This document shows, in pieces, positions 1 to 10,898 of a stretch of 64,000 nt of DNA. The first letter of the stretch is position 1, and the number at the start of each line of letters is the position of its first letter. The stretch lies in assembly GCA_023213395.1 (NCBI GenBank), contig CM041465.1:195369741-195433740 (forward strand), in the 5' to 3' direction. The stretch is from Cycas panzhihuaensis (lineage: Eukaryota; Cycadophyta). The notes under the pieces were generated by a model. It saw only the letters and a list, made by a program, of their open reading frames with translations, was not told the origin of the DNA and did not search any database. The translations under genes were made by a program, and so were the position numbers.

Positions 1-2307
1 TTTTTTTTTTTATTATAGATTCCATGTTAATCATTTTCTTCTTCCTCTTTTGGCCCATAAATACTTTCGTTAAAACATTTGCCTACATGCTACTAAGGAC
101 TTGAACTTGACTGGCATCACCCTTTTCAAAATCCCATGTTAATGCTTCATTGGCCTAAATTTCCTATGGGCATATCAAATCCTTTATTTGAAAATTTCTA
201 AAATTTACTAAAACATTTAGGGTATGGTTTTTTCTAGCCATATCCATTGTTTCAAAGTGTGTAATGATAAATTCATAGAAATGATAATATGTACTCTTAG
301 TTTGTTTGAGTCCAAGAACAGTACACAGATAATTGATCATCGATTATTTTTAATTTAACCTAGCCATCTACCTTCCATTGCCTAATCTCTACTAGCTTAT
401 TCTAGAATCAGGCCCTTTTTTATTTGGTATATAATCATTCCTAAATAGAGGATAATTATTTGCATCTTTACATAAAACATACTCTACTTGATGGATGCTT
501 AAGAAGATAAGATGCATGGCCTTGGTGGCCAATGATCCATATGGTATATTAGATTTCTGAAAGGAAAATGTTGCCATTTCTTCTATGTTGTTTCCCTTTT
601 ATCCATCTCTAAGCACCATTATTTATTCTCTTAAGCTAGCCTAATGCCCTTTTTATCATTAAAAAAAAATATCAACCATATAACAAAAAATAGATTAGTT
701 CACTTTCCATACCTTTGGATAGCAAATTCTATAAGCATGTTTGCCTCCTGACTCTTGAAGTTTAGTGGAAAGGTTTGGCCAAGACAAATAAAACCTTATA
801 TTATAAAATTTAGATATGAAGTCATATAAAAACTCTCTTTTTCATTATGACTAGTTAATAAGTGATAGTTTCACTTACAACTAAAGTCTAGTCAAACATC
901 TTACCTTAATGCAAAATTAGGTAGATAAGGTAATCACTTATTTTATCTATTGCACATATATCTTCTTTTCTATAAATTTTAGATAATAATATTGGCCATC
1001 TTTGAATCCTTTTATTTGAATTATTATTTGCAACTACTCTCTTGGCATCTTTCTTAAGAGGTTCTAGCATCCATCTAGAAATAATTCTAGCTAGGTTTTA
1101 TCCTTTTTGCATCCTTCTTCTGAGAAAGTCTTATTAAAATCTATGCATGTCAGGAGTGTATTAAAGAGTCTTTGGAAATTACATATAGATAAATCGCAAA
1201 CTAGCTATGCATTAGGTGCTCATACCATTTGTTTCTTAGCATAAAAATTATCCATGTATAGTAATATAATTTTCAAGCATGGTAGCACAAACTAATTTCA
1301 TTTATCCTCTCAAAATTATAAAATTTCTCCTACTTGAACCCTAGGGTATATTGAGTATCAATGATATCTTGCAACTTTTTAAAATGCCATTAATATTTCT
1401 AGAGTTTAAAATAAGAAAATTAATCAATTAAAGAAATTTATACGAGTACTTATGAAATTAGTTTACAATCTTTTAATGCATGTCACATTCGATAGTTGAT
1501 AATTGAAATTCCTCTCCTTTGTAAATTTTTACTTGAATAATTTTTTAAAATGTAGCATAAAATCACAATTTTAACATAGACCTTTATTTGTATGCATTAC
1601 ATCATTCTTTGGTCATCCATCATAAATACCCATCCTATCATATATCTTTCTATAATAACCCAACATCCCAAATGGTATAGAATGATAAATGAAAATTTTA
1701 TCATTTTCTTTATGATACTAGTGATCCTACTTTTTGAAGATTGTTTAAGATCTATCACTAAAAGAAAATTATAATAATACTATGCAATGAACCATAGGTC
1801 TAGTGAGTTATACAATATGTTGATAGTCTAAGGATCTAGGAATATAAAACATACTATGTGGTACTAGTAAACATATTTTGCATTTTATAATGGAATTTTA
1901 TACACATAACCCAAACATAAATTTCTACATATATAAGATAAGTTTGATACTCATTTTATAACTTATGTTAAATATGTGCATAAGATTAAAATAGAGTATA
2001 CTTATCTTCAAGTGGAAAAAATCAATTGCTTAAAGGTATTCACCCCCAACCATTCAAAAACTCCATATAAAAACCTACCATCAAGTTAAAGCATGTGATT
2101 AGAATAATAAAATCCCCTTACTAAGAAATTATTTTGGCAACCATATTAGAGAACTACTTATTCTCTCATTGTGTCCTTTTCCCTTATTTTACCATTTGAA
2201 ATATATTATTTTAAAATTTAAAAAATAAAATATAAGACCTTCTCATACACAGAATGCCAAAAATTACACATGAAATTATAAGAACTTAGAATTCCACTCT
2301 AATACCA
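1..2307. other. Unassigned AT-rich region
   Basis: No gene or element could be recognised here. The window opens on a T run at 1-11. The longest open stretch of any interest is a 61-codon minus-strand ORF at 392-577, which has no known motif. The last 12 bases (2296-2307) resemble the complement of a tRNA-iMet primer binding site, like the true site at 3998-4009, so the left end may be internal sequence of a further copy of the neighbouring LTR element. Confidence 0.5.
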
Positions 2308-2800
2308 TATTAGAATGTACACATAATTAGAGTGGAAGTATATCAATAATGTATAATGAATTAGTTATATCATAAGAAATATACACAAATCATATATGTA
2401 AGATCAACATATTAAGTAATAATATGAACTATAAAGTAATAAATATCATAAAACATTACTAAAAAAGAGATAACAAATTTATGTGTAGAAAACCCTGTAT
2501 GGAAAATACCATGGGAGAAGGTTAGGGTTGAAAGCTCATCGTTATGATATCAAATGAATTATATCTCCAAGTCAATCTTTTTTTTTCAATAATTTCTCAA
2601 GTGGTGTGCATACATATTTATAAATATGTCACCTTATAAATAGATTATAATATCTCTTAATCATTTTCATCATCCACTAGGATGTTTACATAAATAATCA
2701 TGCATATCATATTTATTAATGCTTTTATGAATGAGATTTTATGTGGGTCCATTATATCATGTTAAACATTATATATGTGAAAGTATCACATATTCCAACA
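2308..2800 (-). repeat. 3' LTR of short LTR element
   Basis: 493-bp direct repeat of 4010-4545, with extended matches such as the segments around 2400-2430 and 2690-2770. It ends CCAACA next to a polypurine tract, which makes it the downstream LTR of a minus-strand element. A primer-site-like sequence also lies just outside it (2296-2307), which is not expected for a 3' LTR and hints at a tandem arrangement. Confidence 0.75.
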
Positions 2801-2810
2801 CTCCCCTTTA
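2801..2810 (-). promoter_or_regulatory. Polypurine tract
   Basis: CTCCCCTTTA on the plus strand reads TAAAGGGGAG on the minus strand, directly upstream of the LTR start TGTTGGAATATG. This is the plus-strand primer position of an LTR retrotransposon and fixes the element's orientation. Confidence 0.75.
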
Positions 2811-3966
2811 CTATTAAATACTTTCAATTTATAATCTTCAAGTCTTCAACCTTGGTCTTTATATCTTTTACTTTTCTCATATGTTGGTACCCATAAACTT
2901 GTAACATACCTATATCAATTTGAATTAAATTGTATCACCTATAACTTATAAATCTGACAATTGCATGCTTATTTCCTATAAGTAATTAATATGTAACCAT
3001 GTATAGTTAATTGTGATCATCAATGGGATTACCTCAATAACTAAATTTGGTATGCCAAGTAATTAACATTTATGAGACTTCTTCTCTATATCTAAAAAAT
3101 AACTGAAAAATAATATTATCTCATTATCTCTCTAATATGAATTATAAATAAATTGGTCCCTTTATTAAATATCAAGTGGTGTTATTAATAATTCATTTAT
3201 TTATTAATAAACTAAGTGAATATATCATTTGACTAGTGTTATATATCTACTAAACCAAATGTGATAAATACCAAGGAGGATTTTCATATGTCTAATAAAA
3301 CTAAGATTCTCACAATTATTTTCACTTCAAATATTTCCACATCTTCAAATTTTCATTAATTTATAGCCTTAAAATATCATTAATAACCTCTATATATTCA
3401 CTTATAAATAAAATTTGCTACTTCTTTAATCAATTATCATTAATTTGTATCATCATGTGATTAGAAGCCTTTAAAAATATAAAAATAAATCTTCATAACA
3501 ATCTACTGATCTTACTTTTACTAATTATAATTTGATGAGATGGTTAGTCCTACTAAGTCTCATTCACTTTTGTAGGGGGTTAGCCTATATTGATGAATGT
3601 TCCCCTCATTATTTATATTTAACAGACTCATCTCAAACCTATATGCTTTATAGAATGTTGATACCAACATGCTTAAAATAAATATATATATTAATTAAAT
3701 AGTATACCATTAATTTTGTTGTATTTATTATGTAACTTCATCTCCTATATGAAAATTTATCATTTTCATCCTATCCCAAGATCTTAGTCATATGTTACTA
3801 GTATAATCAACTTTTGGCACTTTAAAACACATCTTAAATCAGTTATTATATTAGCTCATATTGACCCTTATATTAGCTCAATTGTTGGCTTTGTATAGGC
3901 TTCAAATTACTTCACAAGATCTTTCATTACATGGTTCTAATAAACTATTCATAAAGTATTACCATG
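2811..3966 (-). other. Internal region of short LTR element, non-coding
   Basis: About 1.15 kb between the LTRs. No gag, protease, integrase or RT motif is seen in either strand, and there is no open frame of note. It probably corresponds to leader or 3' non-coding sequence of a larger parent. Confidence 0.5.
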
Positions 3967-4009
3967 GCTTTGATACCATGTAAGAATCAAGAATTTTGCT
4001 TTGATATCA
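3967..4009 (-). promoter_or_regulatory. Duplicated primer binding site (tRNA-iMet type)
   Basis: The complement of the initiator-Met primer site appears twice, 31 bp apart: GCTTTGATACCA at 3967-3978 and GCTTTGATATCA at 3998-4009, the latter touching the LTR start at 4010. The intervening segment starts TGTAAGAATC, which looks like a stub of LTR sequence. The pair may record a misprimed or recombined reverse-transcription event. Confidence 0.65.
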
Positions 4010-4545
4010 TATTGGAATGTACTTGTAATCATAACAAAAGTATATTAATCATGTATAATAAATTAATCATATCATGAGGAATGTACACAAATCATGTATG
4101 TAAGATCAACATATTAAGTATATTATATGAATCATAAATCAAGTATATTACATGAATCATAAAGTAAAAATATTATAAAGAATCATAAAGTATTACCATA
4201 AGAGAGACAACAGATTTATATATAGAAAACCCAATGTAGGAAAAACCACAATAAAAGTTTGGAGTTGAGAGCTTCTGTATATGATCTTCAAATAATTACA
4301 TTTCTAAGTTAATCTTCCTTTCTCAATGCTTTCTTAAGTTTTTAAGTGGTATGCCTATATATTTATAGATATGTCACCTCATGAATAACCTATAATATCT
4401 CTTCAACCTTTTCATCATCTAGTAGGATGTTTGTATGAATAATAGTGCATATCACATCTATCAATGTTTTTATAAGTGGTATTTTTTATGGGTCCATTAT
4501 GTCATATTAAACATTAGATATATGAAAATATCATATATTATAATA
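4010..4545 (-). repeat. 5' LTR of short LTR element
   Basis: 536-bp partner of 2308-2800. It is longer because of small internal duplications: a 25-bp unit beginning AAGTATATTA is tandemly repeated at 4116-4140 and 4141-4165, with a degenerate third copy after it. The right end is decayed (TATAATA against CCAACA in the partner). Confidence 0.75.
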
Positions 4546-5289
4546 AAAACCCCATATAAAACATTAGTTTTAATTAGTTCATTTAAACCCTTAGTGAGCC
4601 ATACTTGTCTCTCCTAAGCTCTCACACTCTCATCTAATTAAATAATGTTTAAACCTATATTTTTTAAAATTTTATTTATGTTCAATGACCAAGATGTCTC
4701 TAATTTCTTGAGCCTCAAATAGAGCAAACACAAATAGAGGATGGGGACGGTTAAAGACAGATGCTAGGGTTTGGTCCAAAGCAGTGGATGGAGGAGTATT
4801 ATCTCATGGATGATGGAAGGAATCCAAGCAGTGAGAAGGTTGTGGTAATCATAGGTATATCAATAGGTATCGTCCCTTGATTCAGACAAGGCTCAGGGAT
4901 CTAGCCAAAAAGATTAGAGTAGGCGAGAGAATCTTAGTATATTATTATGCAGTTTCAACCCTATAGGGAGATAAAGAGGCATGCAACATTGAGGTAAACT
5001 CTTGAGATGTGAAGACCCATATAAAAGGAAAGTTTACAAATCTCATGTTTCTAGGTGAGAAGCTTTGTTCCATTGGTAGTTGTTTGTTAGTCTTTCTTTG
5101 TTCTAATTGGTAAAGCAAATTTCTCATTTATTTTAAGTAGTAGTGCTACTGGATATAGTAGAAACAAACTCCTTAAATCTAACTCAAAACCTCTCTTCAA
5201 GGAAAACATACCTAGAAGTTTTAAAAAATAGAGAAATAAAATCACTTGAGATAAACCCAGTCATTCAAGACAAGATAATAAAAATCCCT

Positions 5290-6430
5290 ATTCCTAAGAA
5301 ATTAACCAAGTGAAATGAAAAGTATTGGGAACATAGCTTGGTTGGAATATTTTCAAGACTAAGATCGAGTCTGGATATCATAAGAAAATGGATTGTAAAT
5401 GGATGGAGGATAAGGAACCTTGCAGAGGTAATGGCACTTCCACATGGGTGTGTCCTTTTTAAATTCTCAAATTAGGATGATATGGTTAATATCCTCCTAA
5501 GATCTCCATGGATTTTAGGGAGGAAAGCATTGTTTCTGGAGAAATGGCAACTAGACTTTGATACTATAGTCTCAATAATCAAACAGTTTCCAGTTTGGGT
5601 ATAGATGATGGGGCTCCATGTCCAAGTCTGGGATTTGGAGGTGATCAAGGGGATGGCAAAAGCCATTGGCCCCCTACTTGCTATAGATTTAGATATAAAG
5701 AATCAAAGTAGATTAATAAATACTAAATTATATATACTGATAAGGCTTGATAAATCCCTCTAAGAGCGAGTGAGAATAGAAGCTGAGGGTTAGAGTAAGG
5801 ATTAAAATTTAGTTTATGAATTGGAAAATATCAGGCATATATAATGCTAATAACTAAGTCACATTCCTTAGAATTTCCCTAGGGAATTGAAGAAGGAAGT
5901 AGGAGGGGAGTATAAGGTAGAGAAGAATCAAGTCTTATCGAAACAAAACCTTATCCTTCAGGAGGAAGAACAGGGGCCTAGTGTAGAGGTGGCTAAGGGA
6001 ATTAATTTGGATGTTGAGGATACTTTATTTAAGTCTAGAGAGGATTAGAGCTAGGAAGTAAAAGTGGGTGATCGTTACCAAGAGCCCCCTCAAGAGAAGT
6101 AGGAGGGAGGAGAAAGTTCTAAAGTTTATAAGGACCCAGAATGGTCTCCCCCAATAATAATGCATAAGACCCTAGATGGTTAGGATCCCTAGGCGTGGGT
6201 GGAAAGGATGAGAAGAGATAGGGATAAAGACCTACAGGAGGAGTAGAGGGGTATAAGCTTGCATAGGGGCCAAGATTTGGGGGGTGAGAGGAGGGTAGGG
6301 AGGCCTACTCTAAAGATGGTTAGGGAAAGGGAGACAATGTCCTAAATAGAGCAAGGGAGATAGAGAACCCTAAGGGAGGGGTTGAGGGGGGGGGGGGGGG
6401 GGGGGGCGTAGAAAGCCCAAGGTGAAGAAG
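5290..6430 (+). pseudogene. LINE ORF1 relic (DUF4283-type gag)
   Basis: ORF1 of plant LINEs encodes a nucleic-acid-binding chaperone-like protein. From 5401 one frame stays readable for about 115 codons with only two TAG stops and shows the DUF4283 pattern: LPHGCVLFKFSN, then SPWILGRKALFLEKW, then AIGPLLAIDLD at about 5660-5700. Downstream (5750-6430) the sequence is purine-rich and charged, as in the basic C-terminal half of such proteins, but it is too broken to read. The usual CCHC zinc knuckle was not identified. The start codon cannot be placed. Confidence 0.75.
6386..6406 (+). repeat. Homopolymer of 21 G
   Basis: An uninterrupted run of 21 guanines near the ORF1/ORF2 junction of the LINE, in an otherwise AT-rich window. 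It may be a real expansion of the G-rich linker, or a sequencing or assembly artefact. Confidence 0.9.
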
Positions 6431-6439
6431 CAAGAGATG

Positions 6440-7260
6440 AAGATTACCTCTTAGAATATAAGGGTATTAAATCCCCCCTCAAAATAAAGAATAATTAAAG
6501 ATTTATGACCGAGATGGATATTATCCTACTCCAGGAAACCAAGATGAAGATGAATAATAAGATAGCAGCTAAAAACAAGATTTAGAGAATAATAAGGATG
6601 GAACTAAAGGACACCTACTAAGGATCAGGAGGGTTGGTTATCCTCTAGAATCCGAAGTACTGTTAGGGAGAGGTTTACTCTATCACACCTATTAGGGATC
6701 GAGAGGGTTGGTTATCCTCTAGAATCTGAAGTACTGTTATGGAGAGGTTTACTCTATGGATGATCATTTTATTTCCATCAGGTTCACTTGCAAAGGAACA
6801 AACTATTGATGGTTGGCTGCCAATGTTTATGCTTCCACTACTATGGAGGGCAGAAAATCTTTGGGTTAAGATTTTGGAGCACCATAAGAACTGGTAGGGT
6901 CTGTGGTTAGTGGTTGGTGATTTTAACACTGCCCCATCTCCTAGAAAGAAAAATAGGGAACATAAGGGATGGACAATGAGCATGACATACCTTGAAGATT
7001 TTATCCAAAAAAGGAGCCAAATAGATGTAGATCTAAGGGGGACAAAATTCACATGGTCAAATTGGAGGATGGGGGAACACCATATTCAGGTGAGGCTAGA
7101 TAAATTTATGATACATTATGCATGGGCTAGCCATCATAATAACTTTAGGCTAGAGGCTCTACCTAAAGTGGCATTAGACCATTCCCCACTATTGTTTGAC
7201 TTTGACTTCTCTAAGAAATATAGAAGTGATTCCTTTCAGTTCGAGCTCCCTATGGACTAA
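6440..7260 (+). pseudogene. LINE endonuclease domain relic
   Basis: APE-type endonuclease that nicks the target site for target-primed reverse transcription. Conserved blocks appear in order: an LLQETK motif (catalytic Glu) near 6525, GDFN with the expected Asp/Asn near 6918, and LDHSPLLF (the SDHxP block) near 7170. The open stretch 6910-7260 covers the C-terminal half. Upstream the frame shifts several times, and a 74-bp tandem duplication at 6611-6757 interrupts the middle of the domain. It cannot be functional. Confidence 0.85.
6611..6757 (+). repeat. 74-bp tandem duplication inside the endonuclease
   Basis: Two adjacent copies, 6611-6684 and 6685-6757, both starting ACACCTA and ending TTTACTCTAT, with only a few differences. 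The unit is not a multiple of three, so it shifts the endonuclease frame. The differences between copies show it arose well before the present. Confidence 0.9.
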
Positions 7261-7299
7261 ACATCTTAATCTTAGGAACTTGATAACTAAATGGCGATA

Positions 7300-9500
7300 G
7301 ATCTTGATTAAGGGAAGCATGATGTTTAGATTCTCAAGAAAGTTAGGTTGGGTGAAGAGAAAGTTAAAAGAATGGAACACAAGGTTTCATGGTAATATTT
7401 TCAATATAAGAACCAGAGAACAGAGGTTTTAAAAGCAGCTGAGGAGTGAATCCAGAAGGAGGGTAGATCATAGACATTAGATCAAACAGAGAGAAATATT
7501 CTTAGATAATATGAGGAGACCTTGATTAAGCAAGAAATATTTTGGAAGCAGAAATCAAGGGCCCTTTGGCTAATGGAGGAGGAGAGGAACACCAAATTTT
7601 TTTATATGATTACTTTAAAGCATAGGGCTTATAATTAGATAAGTAAGGCATGTAACGTTGAAGGGATAGAAACCAATGAGGGGGAAGAGTTCAAGAAAGT
7701 AGTGATAGAGTACTTTTAAGATCTATTGGAGGAGCCAGGTTGTTAAGATCTATTGGTTAGGAGGGAGTTTATGGAGAAGATTCCTAAATTGGTGACTGAT
7801 GAGTAGAATAAGGATCTTACGCCCCCCTTTTCATTAGAAGAGGTAAAAGGCATTGTCTTTGGTATGAAGATGGACAAAGTGCCTAGGCTGGATGGTTTTC
7901 TTCTAGGCTTCTTCTAAATATATTGGGATATTATAAAGGAGAATCTTATGAAGTCTTTGAGCAAATTCTATGAGAACAAGAAAATATTGGGGGAGTTGCA
8001 AGCTACTTTCTTAGTGTTGATCCTAAAGAAGGAAGGTGTAAAGAAGATAGAGGAATATAGACCTATACGCCTATGTAATGTGATATATAAAATTCTAGCA
8101 AAAGTAATGGCTAATAAATTGAAGAAGATTCTCCCCTCTATTATATCTCCTAATCAAGATGGGTTTATGAAAGGGAGTCAGATGTTAGATGGGATCATAG
8201 TTATCCATGAAATAATCCACTTAGCCCATCAAAGGAAGGAGTAGGGGATGATTGTGAAGATTGATTTATCCAAATCTTATGATAGGGTATCATGGGACTA
8301 CTTATCAGAGTGTCTCTAAGCATTTGGTTTTGGAGACAAGTGGAGGGAATGGATAGTCAATTACATATCTAAGACCTAATACTTGATTCTAATAAATGGC
8401 ATATCAATAGGAATTTTCCCTAAGTATAAGGGATTTTGACAATGAGATCCCCTTTCTCCTTACTTATTCATCATTACGGATGAGTTATGACGTAAAGCAA
8501 CAAAGGAGGCTAGAAGATAGGAAGTTATTAAGGGGATTAAGCCTACTTCTAGAGTTACAAATATACTCCATCATCAATTTGTTAATGATAATATTTTACT
8601 AGGGAAGGAACCCCTAGATGAGGCTTGGGTGATCAAAAGAGGTTTTGAATAATTTGAAAGAGCTATGAACTAAAAGGTCAATCTAAATAAGAGTAGTGTT
8701 TTCTTTATATAAACACCAAGGAGAAGAGTCAAAAGAAGATTAGTGGGATCCTATAAATGCCTATAAGGAAGTTGCCCATTGTCTATTTAGGGATGCCTCT
8801 ATTTGTAGGAAAGATGATAAAAGAGTTTTGGACTCTTATTACAAATCATATCTAGAGGAAGTTGATTGGTTGGAAGGGATCTCTACTAAGCCAAATGGGT
8901 AAATTCTAATTATTATCAGCCTTACTCCAGAGTCTCCCTATTTATATGATGTCGATCTTTAGGATCTTGCCTAAAGTTATATCAACACTAGAATCTATAC
9001 AAAAGAGATTCATGTGGTTGAGAGTTGAGGACAAGGATAGGATCCATCTAGTGGTGTGGGAGAAAGTTTGTCATCCTAAATGAGTGGGTGGTTTGAATAT
9101 AAGGAGAATGATAATATTTAATAGAGCTTTAGTGGTGAAACTTAGGTGGCATCTGGCCAAGGAAGAAGGAGTGCTTTGAGAAAGGATTTTATCTTAGAAA
9201 TATCCTTATGATCAACAATTCATGATGGAGGCCCTTACAGTATCTTCAAGCTCTCCAATATGGAGAAGTATTTTATAATCTAGACAGATGAAACCCTCAG
9301 GAATGTAGTTGAAGTTATGGGATGAAGCAATTATAAACTTTTGGGAAGATGTATAGTGTGGGAAAACTCAATTGAAAAGGAGGCTTGAGATGGACCCTTT
9401 GAAGGAGGCATGTGAAAGAGCTTACAGTATCAAGGTAAAAGATTATTGGGTGGGTCAAGGATGGTCTAAGAGATGGAGAATATTTGAGGAATTGGAGAGG
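7300..9500 (+). pseudogene. LINE reverse transcriptase relic
   Basis: Non-LTR reverse transcriptase. Fingers region at 7948-8244 contains YRPIRLCNVIYKILAKV (family block YRPISL) and NQDGFMKG. After one TAG the palm continues with KIDLSKSYDRVSW (family DxxKAFD). The catalytic FADD box reads FVND at 8578-8589: the first catalytic Asp is Asn (GAT to AAT). Thumb and connection sequence, with KRFMWL-type residues near 9005, continues to about 9500. Multiple stops, mostly TAG/TAA at likely Gln or Trp codons. Confidence 0.88.
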
Positions 9501-9599
9501 AACTTGAGTTTGAGAGAGCCGATAGAAGCTCTTAGAAAAGACTTATCATAGTGTCATATAACCAAAATAGAAGAGTTAGACTCAATAGTTTAGCCCCTT

Positions 9600-9990
9600 T
9601 CTCCTTATAGGGATTATACTATGAAGCATGGGTACTTCTTTTTATGTCTAGAAGAAGGGGCTCTTCATATACCTTTGTTAGATAGAGTATGGAAATTGGG
9701 CCTAATTCCTAAAGTGGCAGTCTTTTGGTGGTTGTGTTTAAAGAATAAGATCTTAACCATTGATAATTTGTGGAGGAGGGATTTTGTGCTAATAAATAGG
9801 TGTATTTTATGTTGTGAGGTAGGGGAGTCAATGGATCACATCCTACTACATTGCTCTTATTCCAAGAATATATGGAAGGTTATCTGGATAAAGTTTTGTA
9901 TGAAGTGGGTATTCACTAGAACTCTTAAGGACCAAGTCATGGCTTGGGTTAGTCCTTTTAAAAGTAGGAACCTAGCATATATCTGGTAAA
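9600..9990 (+). pseudogene. LINE zf-RVT zinc-binding domain
   Basis: The frame at 9621-9989 stays open for 122 codons and matches the zinc-binding region found after plant LINE RTs (Pfam zf-RVT). It shows PKVAVFWWL, then NRCILCCEVGESMDHILLHC, giving the C-x2-C ... H-x3-C arrangement intact. It is the best-preserved piece of the element. It sits between RT and RNase H and is thought to aid RNA binding. Confidence 0.85.
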
Positions 9991-10239
9991 CTACTATGCT
10001 AGTGATGATTTGGAATCTATGGAAGGAGAGGAATATACGCGTATTCCAGGAGAAGTAGATGGATGAAGTCAGGCTCTTTGGCTCCATATATAATACAAAT
10101 CTAGAATTAGTTAACATACATGTTAAAGAAAAGAATTATATCCTGGAATTAAAAGAGATTATATTGAATATTTGGGGGGCTAGGAGGCTGCAAGCTAGTA
10201 GGGATAATAGGAAAAGATATTATACCTAGGTATCCCCCC

Positions 10240-10620
10240 TATTAATTAAGTAAAATTAAACTTCGATGGGGTGGCTAAAGGTAACCCGTGCAAGGCTATG
10301 GGAGGGGGAATCTATAGAAATTTGGAGGGGGGAATTATTTGGGCTTTTGTGTAGTATTATGGTAGTCAGTTAAATCACAGGACAAAGATGTTGACAATGT
10401 GGAGAGCAGTGGGAATGGCCTTAGAGGAAGGCCATGCTAGGGCCATTATAGAGGGGGATTCTCTGGATGTAATAAATATGCTTAGAGGTAAGGTTATGCC
10501 CAATTGGAAATCTATAGCTATGATCAAAGATGCCCAATGCATCCTAAGGAGCAAAGAGGATGTAAAGGTTCTCCATATATTTATAGAAGGGAATGGGGTT
10601 GCAGACAAATTAGCTAACTA
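10240..10620 (+). pseudogene. LINE RNase H domain relic (RVT_3 type)
   Basis: Ribonuclease H that degrades the RNA template. Visible motifs are KLNFDGVAKGNP at about 10255 (first catalytic Asp), IIEGDSLDVI near 10445 (Asp), and EGNGVADKLAN at 10588-10620 (last Asp). The expected catalytic Glu after the first strand is not seen, probably lost by a small frame change near 10390. Many plant LINEs carry this Arabidopsis-like RNase H; here it ends about 270 bp before the A-tail. Confidence 0.83.
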
Positions 10621-10888
10621 AGGAGTACTACATCAAAGGGTTTGTGTATAGAAAGAGGACCTCCCTGAGGACATTTTGAGTTAGGTTAAGGAAGATCTAA
10701 AAACCATATCCTATAGGGATGATCAAAGCTAGTCATTGGGCTTGTCGTGGTAAGGGTAGGATAGATGGGTCACATTGAAAGGTAGGGGGTAGTTAAGCCA
10801 TGGGCTTATCATGGCAGATCTAAAAGCCAAATGGAAGATTCTGTGACAAGGTTGGGGCCCTTTTTAAACCCCTTCATTTATACCTAAT

Positions 10889-10898
10889 AAAAAAAAAA
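10889..10898 (+). other. A-rich 3' tail of LINE
   Basis: AATAAAAAAA-type run right after the 3' UTR (10621-10888). It marks the 3' end of the element. The tail is short, as expected for an old insertion. Confidence 0.7.

Larger units (their letters stand above)
2308..4545 (-). mobile_element. Short non-coding LTR element (TRIM/LARD-like)
   Basis: Two direct repeats of about 0.5 kb (2308-2800 and 4010-4545) flank about 1.2 kb that contains no recognisable gag or pol. Orientation is minus. The right repeat has the complement of a tRNA-iMet primer binding site on its left side (3998-4009), and the left repeat is followed on its right by CTCCCCTTTA, the complement of a polypurine tract. The repeats begin TATTRGAATG on the plus strand (canonical TG changed to TA). 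The left repeat ends CCAACA. With no enzymes of its own it must have been mobilised in trans. No target site duplication was found. It could instead be a deletion derivative of a larger Copia element. Confidence 0.75.
4735..10898 (+). mobile_element. LINE with RNase H domain, decayed
   Basis: About 6.2 kb with the plant LINE order: an ORF1 with a DUF4283-like domain, then APE-type endonuclease, reverse transcriptase, zf-RVT zinc domain and a C-terminal RNase H, ending in a short A-rich tail at 10889-10898. All reading frames are broken by many stops and frameshifts, so it is dead. The 5' end is uncertain: recognisable sequence starts near 4735, and no target duplication pairing with the bases after the tail could be found. 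The separate zinc and RNase H domains match the L1-like lineage of plants (established knowledge). Confidence 0.88.

Noticed and set aside
6675-7052. 125-codon minus-strand frame
   Set aside because: Antisense to the LINE endonuclease, whose GDFN and DHSP blocks read on the plus strand.
10388-10608. Minus-strand frame overlapping the LINE RNase H
   Set aside because: The plus strand carries the RNase H blocks EGDS and ADKLAN; the minus frame is a shadow.
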